A stretch of 52,107 bases of DNA from JAJNBD01 sp964471475 (GTDB taxonomy: Bacteria; Pseudomonadota; Gammaproteobacteria; CAISUE01): positions 1 to 52,107 of the forward strand of contig CAYYFQ010000013.1 in assembly GCA_964471475.1 (NCBI GenBank). The letters run 5' to 3'. Below are positions 1-8,225 of this stretch, piece after piece. The position numbers and the translations under genes were made by a program. Below the pieces are notes generated by a model. The model did no database searches and had not been told where the DNA came from. It saw only the letters and a program-made list of their open reading frames with translations. How positions within the stretch are numbered: the stretch's first letter is position 1; each line of letters starts with the position of its first letter.

Positions 1-55
1 AACCCCTGTTATCGCCGTGAAAGGGCGGTGTCCTAGGCCTCTAGACGATGGGGAC
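1..55 (-). tRNA. tRNA-Glu (TTC), 3' end cut by window edge
   Basis: Read on the minus strand, the sequence starts GTCCCC at position 55 and continues through a D-arm and an anticodon arm with stem CGCCC/GGGCG-type pairing around TTC, then into the T-arm, where the window ends. This is the standard gammaproteobacterial tRNA-Glu layout. The T-loop, acceptor 3' half and CCA end lie outside the window. It follows tRNA-Ala by 63 bases and probably shares its promoter. Confidence 0.9.
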
Positions 56-118
56 ATGTGATGATTTATGCACTTCGTCTCTATGTTACGCAATTTCTCC
101 TGACATCCCGGGCGCGCT

Positions 119-194
<76 letters not shown>

Positions 195-207
195 GAGAGA
201 GGGTGCT

Positions 208-237
208 ATTGTATGCAATCTTAGCTCCCTTTGTCAA
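208..237 (-). promoter_or_regulatory. sigma70-type promoter of the tRNA-Ala/tRNA-Glu unit
   Basis: On the minus strand a perfect -35 TTGACA (232-237) is followed after 18 bases by TACAAT (208-213). The predicted start near 201 lies a few bases before the first base of tRNA-Ala, as expected for a tRNA transcript. Confidence 0.75.
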
Positions 238-257
238 ACTTTTTGTAGGTTCGCTTT

Positions 258-1562
258 TCAAGATTTTTGCGACTCTGCTCGCAAAGCCTCATGTGCTGCC
301 GCAAGCGCTGCTAACCTGGCAATGACGCCATATGTATAGAATTGGTTAATAGCCAGTTTACAAGTTTTATCTACCTCCGGTAAACAAGGTTTAGCAAAGG
401 CAAGAGGCTCAAAATGCATCCCAGGTGCGTTTAATATTTCATAAGGGCCGCGCTCCACATGAACTCGATAAAAACCACCTACCACATAACTCCCAATCAT
501 ATACACCACCGGCTCTGCGGTACTTGCTGGATCTCCCACTTCTTCAAAACTTGGTACCCCCTCTTGTAAGAGTACTTCAGTAATAGGTTGATTACCTTTA
601 CTCACTGCCATTTTAGTACGCTGTTTTCGGTTTAATTTGAGAAGTTCTGCAGCATCGTTAATGCGCATCACACCCATTCCATAAGTGCCCGAATCTGCTT
701 TAACAATTAAATAAGGAGTTTCCTCTATTTTATATTCGGTATATTTTTTTTGAATCTTATTTAAAAGTATTTGTGCCTTATCAGCCAATGCTTCCATGCT
801 TTGCGCTTCGGTAAAATTCACGCCTTTTGCTTCTGCATGGTAAGAATTAATAAGCCAAGGATCTATCCCAATATATTCTGCAAACTCATGCGTTACCTGA
901 TCATACCACTCAAAATGTATAGATTTACGTCGATATTGCCATCCTAAAAGCGGGGAGGGCATAATTTTTTGATTCAAATTTTGTAAAATTTCTGGAATAC
1001 CCTCAGAAAAGTCGTTGTTTAATAAAATAAAACAAGGAAAGAAATTTTCATCAACACCAATCTTATTATCTACGCGATAAACAGGCTCCAACAAAATAAC
1101 ATTCCCATCTGCTAAACTTATTGTTTGTGGTTCAGTCAAATCAGAACGTAAACTCCCACAACGAATGTCATAGCCTGCCAAATTAAAAATTTTCATGAGT
1201 CGATAGACGTTTTCAAAATAACGCATGTTACGCGAATGATTTTCTGGAATTAATAACACACGAAAACAATCTTGATGAAATTTTTGCAAAGTAGCTTGGA
1301 CCGCCTGCACACAAAGAGAGTCAAAATCAACATTTAAATTGTTAAAACCTGCAGGAAATAAATTAGTATCCACGGGGGCTAACTTAAATCCTGCATTTCG
1401 TAAATCTACCGAAGAATAAAAAGGTGGTGGAGTGCGTTGCCACTGTGTGCGAAACCATTGTTCGATCTGAAATTGATGCGTATGCAAACTATTTTGCAAA
1501 AGATAGTGCTGCCCAAACTTGCTAATCGCAAGCGATGGAACAGGAATAGGGGAAATAGGCAT
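258..1562 (-). CDS. gshA: glutamate-cysteine ligase, proteobacterial GshA type
   Basis: This 434-residue protein resembles the glutamate-cysteine ligase family typical of Thiobacillus/Legionella-like proteobacteria rather than the E. coli family. It would make gamma-glutamylcysteine from glutamate and cysteine with ATP, the first step of glutathione synthesis, in the cytoplasm. Visible marks are an N-terminal SSVDLRNAGFKLAPVDTNLF stretch (about residues 50-69) and a glycine-rich ATP-grasp-like KADSGTYGMGVMRI stretch near residues 290-303. The length fits the family. It lies 93 bases after the lytic transglycosylase gene on the same strand, with a repeat scrap in the gap, so it may or may not belong to the icm transcript. 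No gshB is present in the window. The family call is from recognition of the sequence, not from a search. Confidence 0.85.
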   Translation of the reverse strand: MPISPIPVPSLAISKFGQHYLLQNSLHTHQFQIEQWFRTQWQRTPPPFYSSVDLRNAGFKLAPVDTNLFPAGFNNLNVDFDSLCVQAVQATLQKFHQDCFRVLLIPENHSRNMRYFENVYRLMKIFNLAGYDIRCGSLRSDLTEPQTISLADGNVILLEPVYRVDNKIGVDENFFPCFILLNNDFSEGIPEILQNLNQKIMPSPLLGWQYRRKSIHFEWYDQVTHEFAEYIGIDPWLINSYHAEAKGVNFTEAQSMEALADKAQILLNKIQKKYTEYKIEETPYLIVKADSGTYGMGVMRINDAAELLKLNRKQRTKMAVSKGNQPITEVLLQEGVPSFEEVGDPASTAEPVVYMIGSYVVGGFYRVHVERGPYEILNAPGMHFEPLAFAKPCLPEVDKTCKLAINQFYTYGVIARLAALAAAHEALRAESQKS

Positions 1563-1623
1563 AAAAAATCACTCCTCACAACATATGCTATGACTAAGTC
1601 TTTGCGCTACTAGTAAATTTTAA

Positions 1624-1645
1624 TTTTGCGCCTTGTCTGAAATTA
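1624..1645 (-). repeat. remnant of palindromic element B
   Basis: The stretch TTGCGCCTTGTCTGAAA followed by TTAAG in the gshA/transglycosylase gap matches the end-proximal part of element B (full copy at 18435-18560, reverse complement). Only about 20 bases are preserved and no terminal repeat remains. Confidence 0.45.
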
Positions 1646-1655
1646 AGTGACTAGG

Positions 1656-2666
1656 TTATGCTTTTAGTGCACGACTCAAGTCATCCACAGCTTTAGCATA
1701 ATTAATGCTGATGTTATATTTAGTAATCACATAAAAATTATTAAAGATCAACCAGTATTCTTTTCCATCATCCATCTTTAACGTCACCAAGCTTGCTTTC
1801 TCACGATTAGTAATCCACTTTGGTACCCCTGTAACACCATGTGATTTCCAAGTGCTAACAGAATAAAGGGGTTTGCGTTGATTGCATGTTAAAGTTGTGC
1901 AAGTGGATGGAGATACTTGAACGCGCACCGCAACAGGTTGCCCGGCCTCCCAGCCATTTTTGTCAAAATAATTAGCCACACTGAGAATAGCATCATTAGG
2001 ATTATATAAATCAGGCACCGCATTTGGCAAAGCACTTACCGCATATTCCAAATAAGAACTTGGCATAAATTGCGACCACCCAAAAGCACCTGCATAAGAG
2101 CCTTTTTCGCGACCCGGCTCCCAATGATTTCTCTGGATAATTAACAAGTAATTGGCAAGTTCTTTACCAAAAAAAGCACTACGTTTTGGATAACAAAAAC
2201 ATAAAGTAGATAAAGAATCGATCAGGCGATACTTACCAGTATTTTTGCCATAAAATGTTTCTACACCAATAATACTGCTAATAATTTCAGGTGGCACTCC
2301 ATATCTTTTTTTCGCCAAAGCAAAAGTAGGCGCATAATCTTTCATAAAATCTTTACCAGCAGCAATACGTCTTGGAGTTAATAAAGACTTACGATAGTCG
2401 CCCCAACTTTTACCTTCAGCCGGTTTTGTCATTTTACGAATGACATCCGGTTGATAATCGGCGTCATCTAAAGCAGCACGCATCATCACCGGGTTTAAAT
2501 TTAATTTTTGCGAATAGATGGCAATAAATTTTTCTTGTTGCCCGGGAGCAAAAGGGATGGGTTGATCTTTTCCAGGGGGGGAACCGCCTGACATGCTGGA
2601 ACACGCAGCTAAAGAAAATAAACAAGTTAAACCAAGTGGTTTTAATGTATTAAATAATGAGTACAT
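1656..2666 (-). CDS. MltB-family lytic murein transglycosylase, lipoprotein
   Basis: This 336-residue protein has a lipoprotein signal peptide with lipobox LAAC, so Cys22 would be lipidated and the enzyme membrane-anchored facing the periplasm. The SLT_2/MltB-like catalytic domain follows: IIGVETFYG carries the presumed catalytic Glu136, and AGAFGWSQFMPSSY (about 192-205) matches the substrate-groove motif of MltB. It would cleave peptidoglycan glycan strands to 1,6-anhydromuropeptides. The start codon lies one base after the icmB stop, so the two genes are almost certainly co-transcribed and translationally coupled. That position suggests a role in fitting the Dot/Icm apparatus through the wall, comparable to VirB1 in type IVA systems; this role is inference. 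A general wall-remodelling role is the alternative. Confidence 0.85.
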   Translation of the reverse strand: MYSLFNTLKPLGLTCLFSLAACSSMSGGSPPGKDQPIPFAPGQQEKFIAIYSQKLNLNPVMMRAALDDADYQPDVIRKMTKPAEGKSWGDYRKSLLTPRRIAAGKDFMKDYAPTFALAKKRYGVPPEIISSIIGVETFYGKNTGKYRLIDSLSTLCFCYPKRSAFFGKELANYLLIIQRNHWEPGREKGSYAGAFGWSQFMPSSYLEYAVSALPNAVPDLYNPNDAILSVANYFDKNGWEAGQPVAVRVQVSPSTCTTLTCNQRKPLYSVSTWKSHGVTGVPKWITNREKASLVTLKMDDGKEYWLIFNNFYVITKYNISINYAKAVDDLSRALKA

Positions 2667-2667
2667 A

Positions 2668-5600
2668 TTATTCCTGTAGTCGTTGAATGTCGGGATTAGC
2701 TTTATATTCAGTTAAAACTTCTTGAATTAATTTTTGCACTTCAGAAGAATTATCCACCGTAGTAATTAAACCTTTTTGTTCGCGCAGTTGATTAAGCCGC
2801 TTTTCAATTAATTTGGTGACAGTTCCTTGTGGGAACAAAGTTGCAAGCACACGGCGTGCTTCATGTGGGCCAATCGCGCGATATAAAGCATTGCGCACCA
2901 TGGCATCTTCCACAGTAGTACTAAATGCCCATAATTCAATGGGTCCTAAAGTTAAAGTTAATAATTGGGTGTTAATGCCGTTTTTGGTGGAAAATTGTGC
3001 AAGAAAAGTAGCGCCTCCTTCACGTGGACCATGAACTCGAGTGCGCAAAGCTACTTTTGCGGTGGGGGTTAAACCAAAAATTTTAGCGGTCTTATCTAAA
3101 GTCTGTGCAGGCCCCGCATCCATAATATAAATCCCCGTACTAAATTCAACCATCATTTCATCAAAATCATCGACCGATTGAGAAAGCAAACAAATTTGTA
3201 CTTTCCATTTTCTGCCTTCTCGCATATCCACTAATACCTGATCACGCACAGCCTGTGCTTTCGATGTGCGATGAAACTCATCAAAAACAAGGCGCTTAGG
3301 ATCTTCTTGAATTTCAGCAATTCGTACACTTTGATATTGACGATACGCTTCTGGCATTTCATGAACCGCATCTTCGGTTAAATAAAAATTACGCGCGATC
3401 ACATAACGCGCTAACATATACATCACTGCCGTTTGACGATCGGCAGCATCTCCACCACTTTTAGCCACTTCGTCTAAATCTAAAGAAATAACGCGTGCAT
3501 CACCGATGTCAAATTTAGTAACACGCGATAAAATAGGATATTCGCGCACTGCGGCTGAAATCATTCTTGCAAAAGCGGCTACGAGTGTTTCACCGGTGGG
3601 TGCAATTACTTTTCCATATAAATCTTCCACAGTTGGTGAACGGCAGATAGAAGCTGCATCGGCCAAAAGGGGCATTGCATAACGCTGAGCAAGTGAAGCC
3701 TCATGAATAAAGCCTGCTAAAAACAATGCATCCGTTACTTCCCACCATGTGGTTTTTGCATCACGCACAAAACCGATCTCTTCCAAAATCGCGTCAACTA
3801 AAGTTTCTGTATTAGGTGTATAGGTGTAAGGGTTAGCGCCATCCGCCAAGGTACGATAAAGTTCATCCACCACTAAGCCCGCCATATCGGCAACGCCATC
3901 ATAAGGCTTGGATGCTCCGAGAGGGGTGGCTAACAAGGTTACAAAATTTACCAAAAAACTACGCTCTGAGGGAGTTGGAAAACGACAACCTAATTGTGTA
4001 TCAAAAGGATTGATCGAGTATTCGGGTGTCATACGCAACCGATAATAAGCCACAAAATGTTGTTGATTCATCGGAAGTGCTTCTTTCAATAAAGAAATCA
4101 AACCACTACTTGATGGACCAATATCAATAATCGAAATACGGGGTAAGCGCTTTAAGCCGCCAGATAAGCAAAGCGCTAAGTTAATCGCATTAGATAATAC
4201 GGATTTACCAGAACCTGGGCGTGCATAGATTAAATCGATCCACGTGGTTTGCTCGGCAGACCCTGGTTGAAAAGGCCATGGTTTACCATCGGGTGTACGA
4301 AATAACAAAGCACCTTGAGACCACGGAGAAGCAGGACGTGTGATAGGTAACATATAAACAGCATCTGACAAAGGCGTTACAGAAGCAACTGCCACACTTG
4401 TATCACTTACCCCCATCAAACTAGAAATATAACCACCGTAAGGATCGCCTGAAATTTCTGAAACTTCACAAGATCCCCACCCTTGAATCGCTTTAGCCAG
4501 CTCCGCAGTTCGCATGCGTAACAGCTGCAAATCATTAGCAGGCGCCCATGTGATGGCAGCCACTTTAAGTTGTACGATAGCGTCATCGGTATTCAGGTGA
4601 ATATAATTGAGTAAGTTATTCGCATCACTAATTAACCGATTTTGCGCTGAACTAAAACTTAAAATACTTGCCAATAATCCTTTAAAACGAATAGATTGTA
4701 ATCCATCGCTTTGCATCAAAAAAGAAATACGCCACGGCACGTGCGCCGCTACGGTACGTTGAAAAAGTTGGTTAAAATTTTTAATGTCTTTAGGAAAAAG
4801 ATCAATATACACAGAAGAGTAAATTTTGTCACCAACACGCACCGTACGCAAATCTAAAACTTCAGCATCACGCGATAAGATTTGACGTCCAAGAGATGGC
4901 CACATCAAATCTGAGATATCATGCATGCTATTTTCTAAATAGCGTAAGGGAACCCGATCCCCAGGTAAAAATGGACGCCAATGATCATCAGTAAAATCGG
5001 GTTCTGCTAGTTTTCGCATAATAAAAACTGCTTGATGAACCTCGAGTAATTCAACTTGGAGCTCCATTAAATTAAAATCATTTAGTAATGCTTTAACAAA
5101 TGAGTCATGAGGATCACGCAAGTCGGCAAGAGGTGCAATAATATTTTGCCCGCGGCGTAATCGAGGGAAGGTACCATCTTTTAATGGTTTTTCTTGGGTT
5201 TTACGTGCCGCATCTGCTTGTTCTTTTGTAAAAAATGCAGGGGTCGTCCATAGCACTAAATAGACTGCTTCATCAGCACAATAACGACTTAAATAACGCA
5301 CGCGTTCATTAAAAAGATCTGTTAAATTTAAATTCAATTGCTGAGCAGTTTCGCGTGCGGAGTCAAATATTTTAGAAATGGTTTGTTCAACCCCTTTGGT
5401 TTCATAATTAAAAACCACTTGGACTACACGACCGGATCTAGCAAGCCCCGTGCGTAACCCAATAGTTAAGCTTTCATGTAAGCGATCAAATTCAGCAGAA
5501 CCAATTAAAGCTTTTGCACCCTCAATACGAATAACTGAGACTAAGGAGCCATCATGGCCTACCAGTACAGTAGGGCTATCAGCCGTCTCAAGATCACAAT

Positions 5601-5691
5601 AGGATTCCGTGGTTTGTTTTAATGAAGTAGAAAACCACGAGATAAATACGTCAACAAGATCTGCTATTTTTTCAATCAGTCTGCTCATCAT
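2668..5691 (-). CDS. icmB: Dot/Icm secretion ATPase IcmB/DotO
   Basis: This 1007-residue VirB4-related ATPase matches IcmB/DotO of Legionella (about 1009 residues). A Walker A sequence PGSGKS lies at residues 492-497. Downstream, RLVFDEFHR resembles a Walker B motif with its acidic residues. In Legionella DotO forms a hexamer at the cytoplasmic face of the type IVB channel and powers assembly or substrate transport. The gene overlaps icmJ by 4 bases (ATGA) and runs directly into the transglycosylase gene. The order icmJ-icmB is the conserved one. No frameshift is seen. Confidence 0.95.
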   Translation of the reverse strand: MMSRLIEKIADLVDVFISWFSTSLKQTTESYCDLETADSPTVLVGHDGSLVSVIRIEGAKALIGSAEFDRLHESLTIGLRTGLARSGRVVQVVFNYETKGVEQTISKIFDSARETAQQLNLNLTDLFNERVRYLSRYCADEAVYLVLWTTPAFFTKEQADAARKTQEKPLKDGTFPRLRRGQNIIAPLADLRDPHDSFVKALLNDFNLMELQVELLEVHQAVFIMRKLAEPDFTDDHWRPFLPGDRVPLRYLENSMHDISDLMWPSLGRQILSRDAEVLDLRTVRVGDKIYSSVYIDLFPKDIKNFNQLFQRTVAAHVPWRISFLMQSDGLQSIRFKGLLASILSFSSAQNRLISDANNLLNYIHLNTDDAIVQLKVAAITWAPANDLQLLRMRTAELAKAIQGWGSCEVSEISGDPYGGYISSLMGVSDTSVAVASVTPLSDAVYMLPITRPASPWSQGALLFRTPDGKPWPFQPGSAEQTTWIDLIYARPGSGKSVLSNAINLALCLSGGLKRLPRISIIDIGPSSSGLISLLKEALPMNQQHFVAYYRLRMTPEYSINPFDTQLGCRFPTPSERSFLVNFVTLLATPLGASKPYDGVADMAGLVVDELYRTLADGANPYTYTPNTETLVDAILEEIGFVRDAKTTWWEVTDALFLAGFIHEASLAQRYAMPLLADAASICRSPTVEDLYGKVIAPTGETLVAAFARMISAAVREYPILSRVTKFDIGDARVISLDLDEVAKSGGDAADRQTAVMYMLARYVIARNFYLTEDAVHEMPEAYRQYQSVRIAEIQEDPKRLVFDEFHRTSKAQAVRDQVLVDMREGRKWKVQICLLSQSVDDFDEMMVEFSTGIYIMDAGPAQTLDKTAKIFGLTPTAKVALRTRVHGPREGGATFLAQFSTKNGINTQLLTLTLGPIELWAFSTTVEDAMVRNALYRAIGPHEARRVLATLFPQGTVTKLIEKRLNQLREQKGLITTVDNSSEVQKLIQEVLTEYKANPDIQRLQE

Positions 5692-6302
5692 GGCTTCGAC
5701 TCTGAAGTAGAAGGATTAGCCAATAAAACTGCTTGTGCAAAAGAAATAAACCGACTGGCCACTGGTAACAATCTTACCGCACTTAGCATGTGATCTCGAT
5801 CATCCTCTGTTAAATTTGCACTCAACAACAATAAACCAAATCGAGCAGGATCAGACATGTTATCACCAATAGTTTTTTCAATCTCTGCTGAGCGAAAGCG
5901 AAAATCGCGTAGAATATTTTCTGCAGTAGCCATTTGTGGGCTCTTTCCCGCAATCGCTAAAAAAGCTTGCATACAAAGAGCATTCAGTTGATTTTGTGAC
6001 ATTTCCGGTAAATAAATCAAGACGCCACCCCCAAAACTCCCTGTACCAATAGACTCTAAAAAAAAACATTGTGCACATAAAGGACACGCTGTTAATAAAT
6101 TATCTATGCTATTGTGACTATAATTGTAATCGTGGTTAATAACTTCTAGTTCCACATTTGGTGTGTGGAATTCACAAAACTGACAAGTGTAATTATCTCG
6201 CTCCCAAATTTTTAATGCTAACGCTTTAAATTTTGGATGCCGACGTCGAACCCAAAATAATTTCCAGTTTTCAAAACTTGCATTAAGCGAGATAGGATAC
6301 AT
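5688..6302 (-). CDS. icmJ: Dot/Icm protein IcmJ/DotN
   Basis: The 204-residue protein matches IcmJ/DotN (208 residues in Legionella). It keeps the HNH-like zinc site: CQFC near residues 40-43 and CPLC near residues 75-78, with WERDNYTCQFC typical of an HNH fold. In Legionella DotN belongs to the cytoplasmic coupling complex with DotL, DotM and IcmS/IcmW and does not act as a nuclease. It is translationally coupled to icmB by a 4-base overlap. The coupling-complex partners DotL, DotM, IcmS and IcmW are not in this window. Confidence 0.92.
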   Translation of the reverse strand: MYPISLNASFENWKLFWVRRRHPKFKALALKIWERDNYTCQFCEFHTPNVELEVINHDYNYSHNSIDNLLTACPLCAQCFFLESIGTGSFGGGVLIYLPEMSQNQLNALCMQAFLAIAGKSPQMATAENILRDFRFRSAEIEKTIGDNMSDPARFGLLLLSANLTEDDRDHMLSAVRLLPVASRFISFAQAVLLANPSTSESKP

Positions 6303-6346
6303 CTTTTTTAAATATCCTTATATCGAGTATCGAGGTTACCGCCTAT

Positions 6347-6715
6347 CTAGAGGCTACCACCACTAAAGGTGAGTGATCCACCGCCGGAACTAAAGCCAAT
6401 ACTATGTGTAACAACGCTTACAATGGAAGGGAATAACAAGAGCCCAATACCGATAAATAACATCATGATAGGCGTCCCAACGGTCACTTGAGTAGGGTTA
6501 TCTTTGTGTGCTTTAAATTTAAAAATAGCAGCTACAACAAATCCTGCACCCGCAAGATAAGCAATGGCCACCGTAACATTCAGTAAAGGAACAAGCACAG
6601 CTTTTTGAATATTGCCAATAACTGATGCAATATCCGTAGCATTTTGTGCCGAACAAACGGTTGAAAATAAAACGCCAACAAATCCTATTAAAAATTGGAT
6701 GATGCGAGTGTTCAT
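6347..6715 (-). CDS. icmD: Dot/Icm inner-membrane protein IcmD/DotP
   Basis: This 122-residue protein has a signal-like hydrophobic start ending at CSAQN (about residues 21-25), then two transmembrane stretches (about 41-66 and 76-100) and a glycine/serine-rich tail. Size and topology match IcmD/DotP, a small VirB2-like membrane protein related to IcmC/DotE. A good Shine-Dalgarno (AGGAGAAA) precedes the ATG. It sits between icmC and icmJ as in Legionella and Coxiella. A 111-base gap to icmC contains a small TTCTAGCT/AACTAGAA hairpin (about 6765-6786), which may be a processing or pausing site. Confidence 0.88.
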   Translation of the reverse strand: MNTRIIQFLIGFVGVLFSTVCSAQNATDIASVIGNIQKAVLVPLLNVTVAIAYLAGAGFVVAAIFKFKAHKDNPTQVTVGTPIMMLFIGIGLLLFPSIVSVVTHSIGFSSGGGSLTFSGGSL

Positions 6716-6826
6716 AAAAATTTCTCCTGAAAGTTATCTAGGGTGGTCCAGCACACATCGTCAGTTCTAGCTGAAACTAACTAGAACTAGACAACCCTCT
6801 ATTGTTAAAAAAAACCGAGTATACCA

Positions 6827-7429
6827 TTACCCAGCAAAAATATCATGCAATATGTTAACTAATTTATCAATATTAAGTGCCGCCAACCCTCCTGCAAAAT
6901 GCAAAACAGCTTTCCCCATGCCCCCTTGCCCACCACCACCAATAGGTTGATGGACAGTTGCCAAAAAGAAAGAGCGTAACACAGCAATTAATCCCATCAC
7001 TTGGATAGTGGCATATACTGCATTCCTAATTTTATCTGCAGGCGTAATGCCCATATTGTAGCCAATAATATTTACGTCCGGTGTCATAAAAACAGAATTA
7101 GTAGTAATTGAAATGACGGTTGGCAACCAAAGGAGTCCAACCCCTGCCGCCACATAAGATATCGGAATTTTAATAGAAAGTTGAGACGACATCATGGTAC
7201 GTTGTTCTGCATAAACTTTAAATGCAAAAATACCTTTCATAAAAAAAGCAGCACCCGCCAAATACGCAATAGAAACAATTAAACCTACAATTACTGTATA
7301 AGTTTTTTGCAAATTTACTAATATTTGCGCAGCACCCTCTACTTGTGCTTCGCAACCGGTTAATAAAAAAATACAACAGCACAGCGCAAATAAACGCGCA
7401 ATCAAAAAAATCTTTTTTCTAATTGCCAT
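6827..7429 (-). CDS. icmC: Dot/Icm inner-membrane protein IcmC/DotE
   Basis: The protein of 200 residues (start chosen at MAIRKKIFLIARLF rather than an upstream ATG inside icmG) matches IcmC/DotE. A lipoprotein-like signal ends in FLLTGC, followed by membrane stretches at about residues 43-67, 84-105 and 137-158 and a conserved glycine-rich segment PIGGGGQGGMGKAVLHFAGG near the C-terminus. The related IcmD shares the motif AIAYLAGAGF, matched here by SIAYLAGAAF. The chosen start overlaps icmG by 11 bases. It is a predicted inner-membrane component of the type IVB channel whose biochemical role is unclear. Confidence 0.88.
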   Translation of the reverse strand: MAIRKKIFLIARLFALCCCIFLLTGCEAQVEGAAQILVNLQKTYTVIVGLIVSIAYLAGAAFFMKGIFAFKVYAEQRTMMSSQLSIKIPISYVAAGVGLLWLPTVISITTNSVFMTPDVNIIGYNMGITPADKIRNAVYATIQVMGLIAVLRSFFLATVHQPIGGGGQGGMGKAVLHFAGGLAALNIDKLVNILHDIFAG

Positions 7430-8213
7430 TGATATCATAAGTAAACACCGATCCATCACTCATAAAGAGCTGCCCTGTATTTAAATCAATTTGATTAACT
7501 ACTCCATGGCCTGGAACCGCATTGCCCGCCGCTACAGAAAGCATTGTCCCATCACTTGCTAGTAACCATGCACGCCCAGGAACTAAGGCTTTAATTACAT
7601 ACGTAATAGGAGGGGGGGCTGGCGGCCCACTTTCTATGGTTTTTTTAGGAGCAGTCGCTTTACCAAGTTTGTCATTTAACTGTGTTAACTGTTGGGACAC
7701 CGTCCCTACCGTGGTATTCAACCCCGCTACACTGTCTTGCAATGTGTTCATATTAGTTTGAATTTGATCAATTGTCTGCTGTTGTTGAGTGAGCGTTTGA
7801 TCAATTGTTGACATTTTAGTAGTTAATTCTGCGGTTTTTGCTTCTTGTTGTTGCACCATGGAATTAACAGTGGGCTGAGGTGCCGTTATTGTAGCCACCT
7901 GGGAGCTTGCATTTTTTTTACCCCAATTTGAAAAAACCCCTTTAGCGGCAAGATGATAAATAATGAACCCAAGCACACCCAAAATAACGACGACAATTAC
8001 AATAATTTTTACCGATCGACCTCTATCCGCATCAAATCGTAAATTTTCAAAAGCTCGCGCTTTGTGAGAGAAGGAAGATTCTCGTTGCCCAAACATATTG
8101 GACGCTTCGTCGCCAGAAGTAGTTTGATGGCTGGGATCATCAAACGCTTCAAACTCATGAAAATCTAATTCGTCGTCATTATGTTCAATAGAACTATCTT
8201 TAATATCATTCAT
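7419..8213 (-). CDS. icmG: Dot/Icm core-complex protein IcmG/DotF
   Basis: The 264-residue protein has an acidic cytoplasmic N-terminus (NDDELDFHEFEAFDDPS), one transmembrane helix (about residues 69-89), a glutamine/threonine-rich coiled-coil region (about 115-185) and a C-terminal periplasmic domain. This is the IcmG/DotF architecture (269 residues in Legionella). DotF lies in the inner membrane next to DotG and has been linked to substrate recognition and complex assembly. The gene lies 12 bases after icmE and overlaps icmC. Confidence 0.9.
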   Translation of the reverse strand: MNDIKDSSIEHNDDELDFHEFEAFDDPSHQTTSGDEASNMFGQRESSFSHKARAFENLRFDADRGRSVKIIVIVVVILGVLGFIIYHLAAKGVFSNWGKKNASSQVATITAPQPTVNSMVQQQEAKTAELTTKMSTIDQTLTQQQQTIDQIQTNMNTLQDSVAGLNTTVGTVSQQLTQLNDKLGKATAPKKTIESGPPAPPPITYVIKALVPGRAWLLASDGTMLSVAAGNAVPGHGVVNQIDLNTGQLFMSDGSVFTYDINGN

Positions 8214-8225
8214 ATTTCAGCTCCC

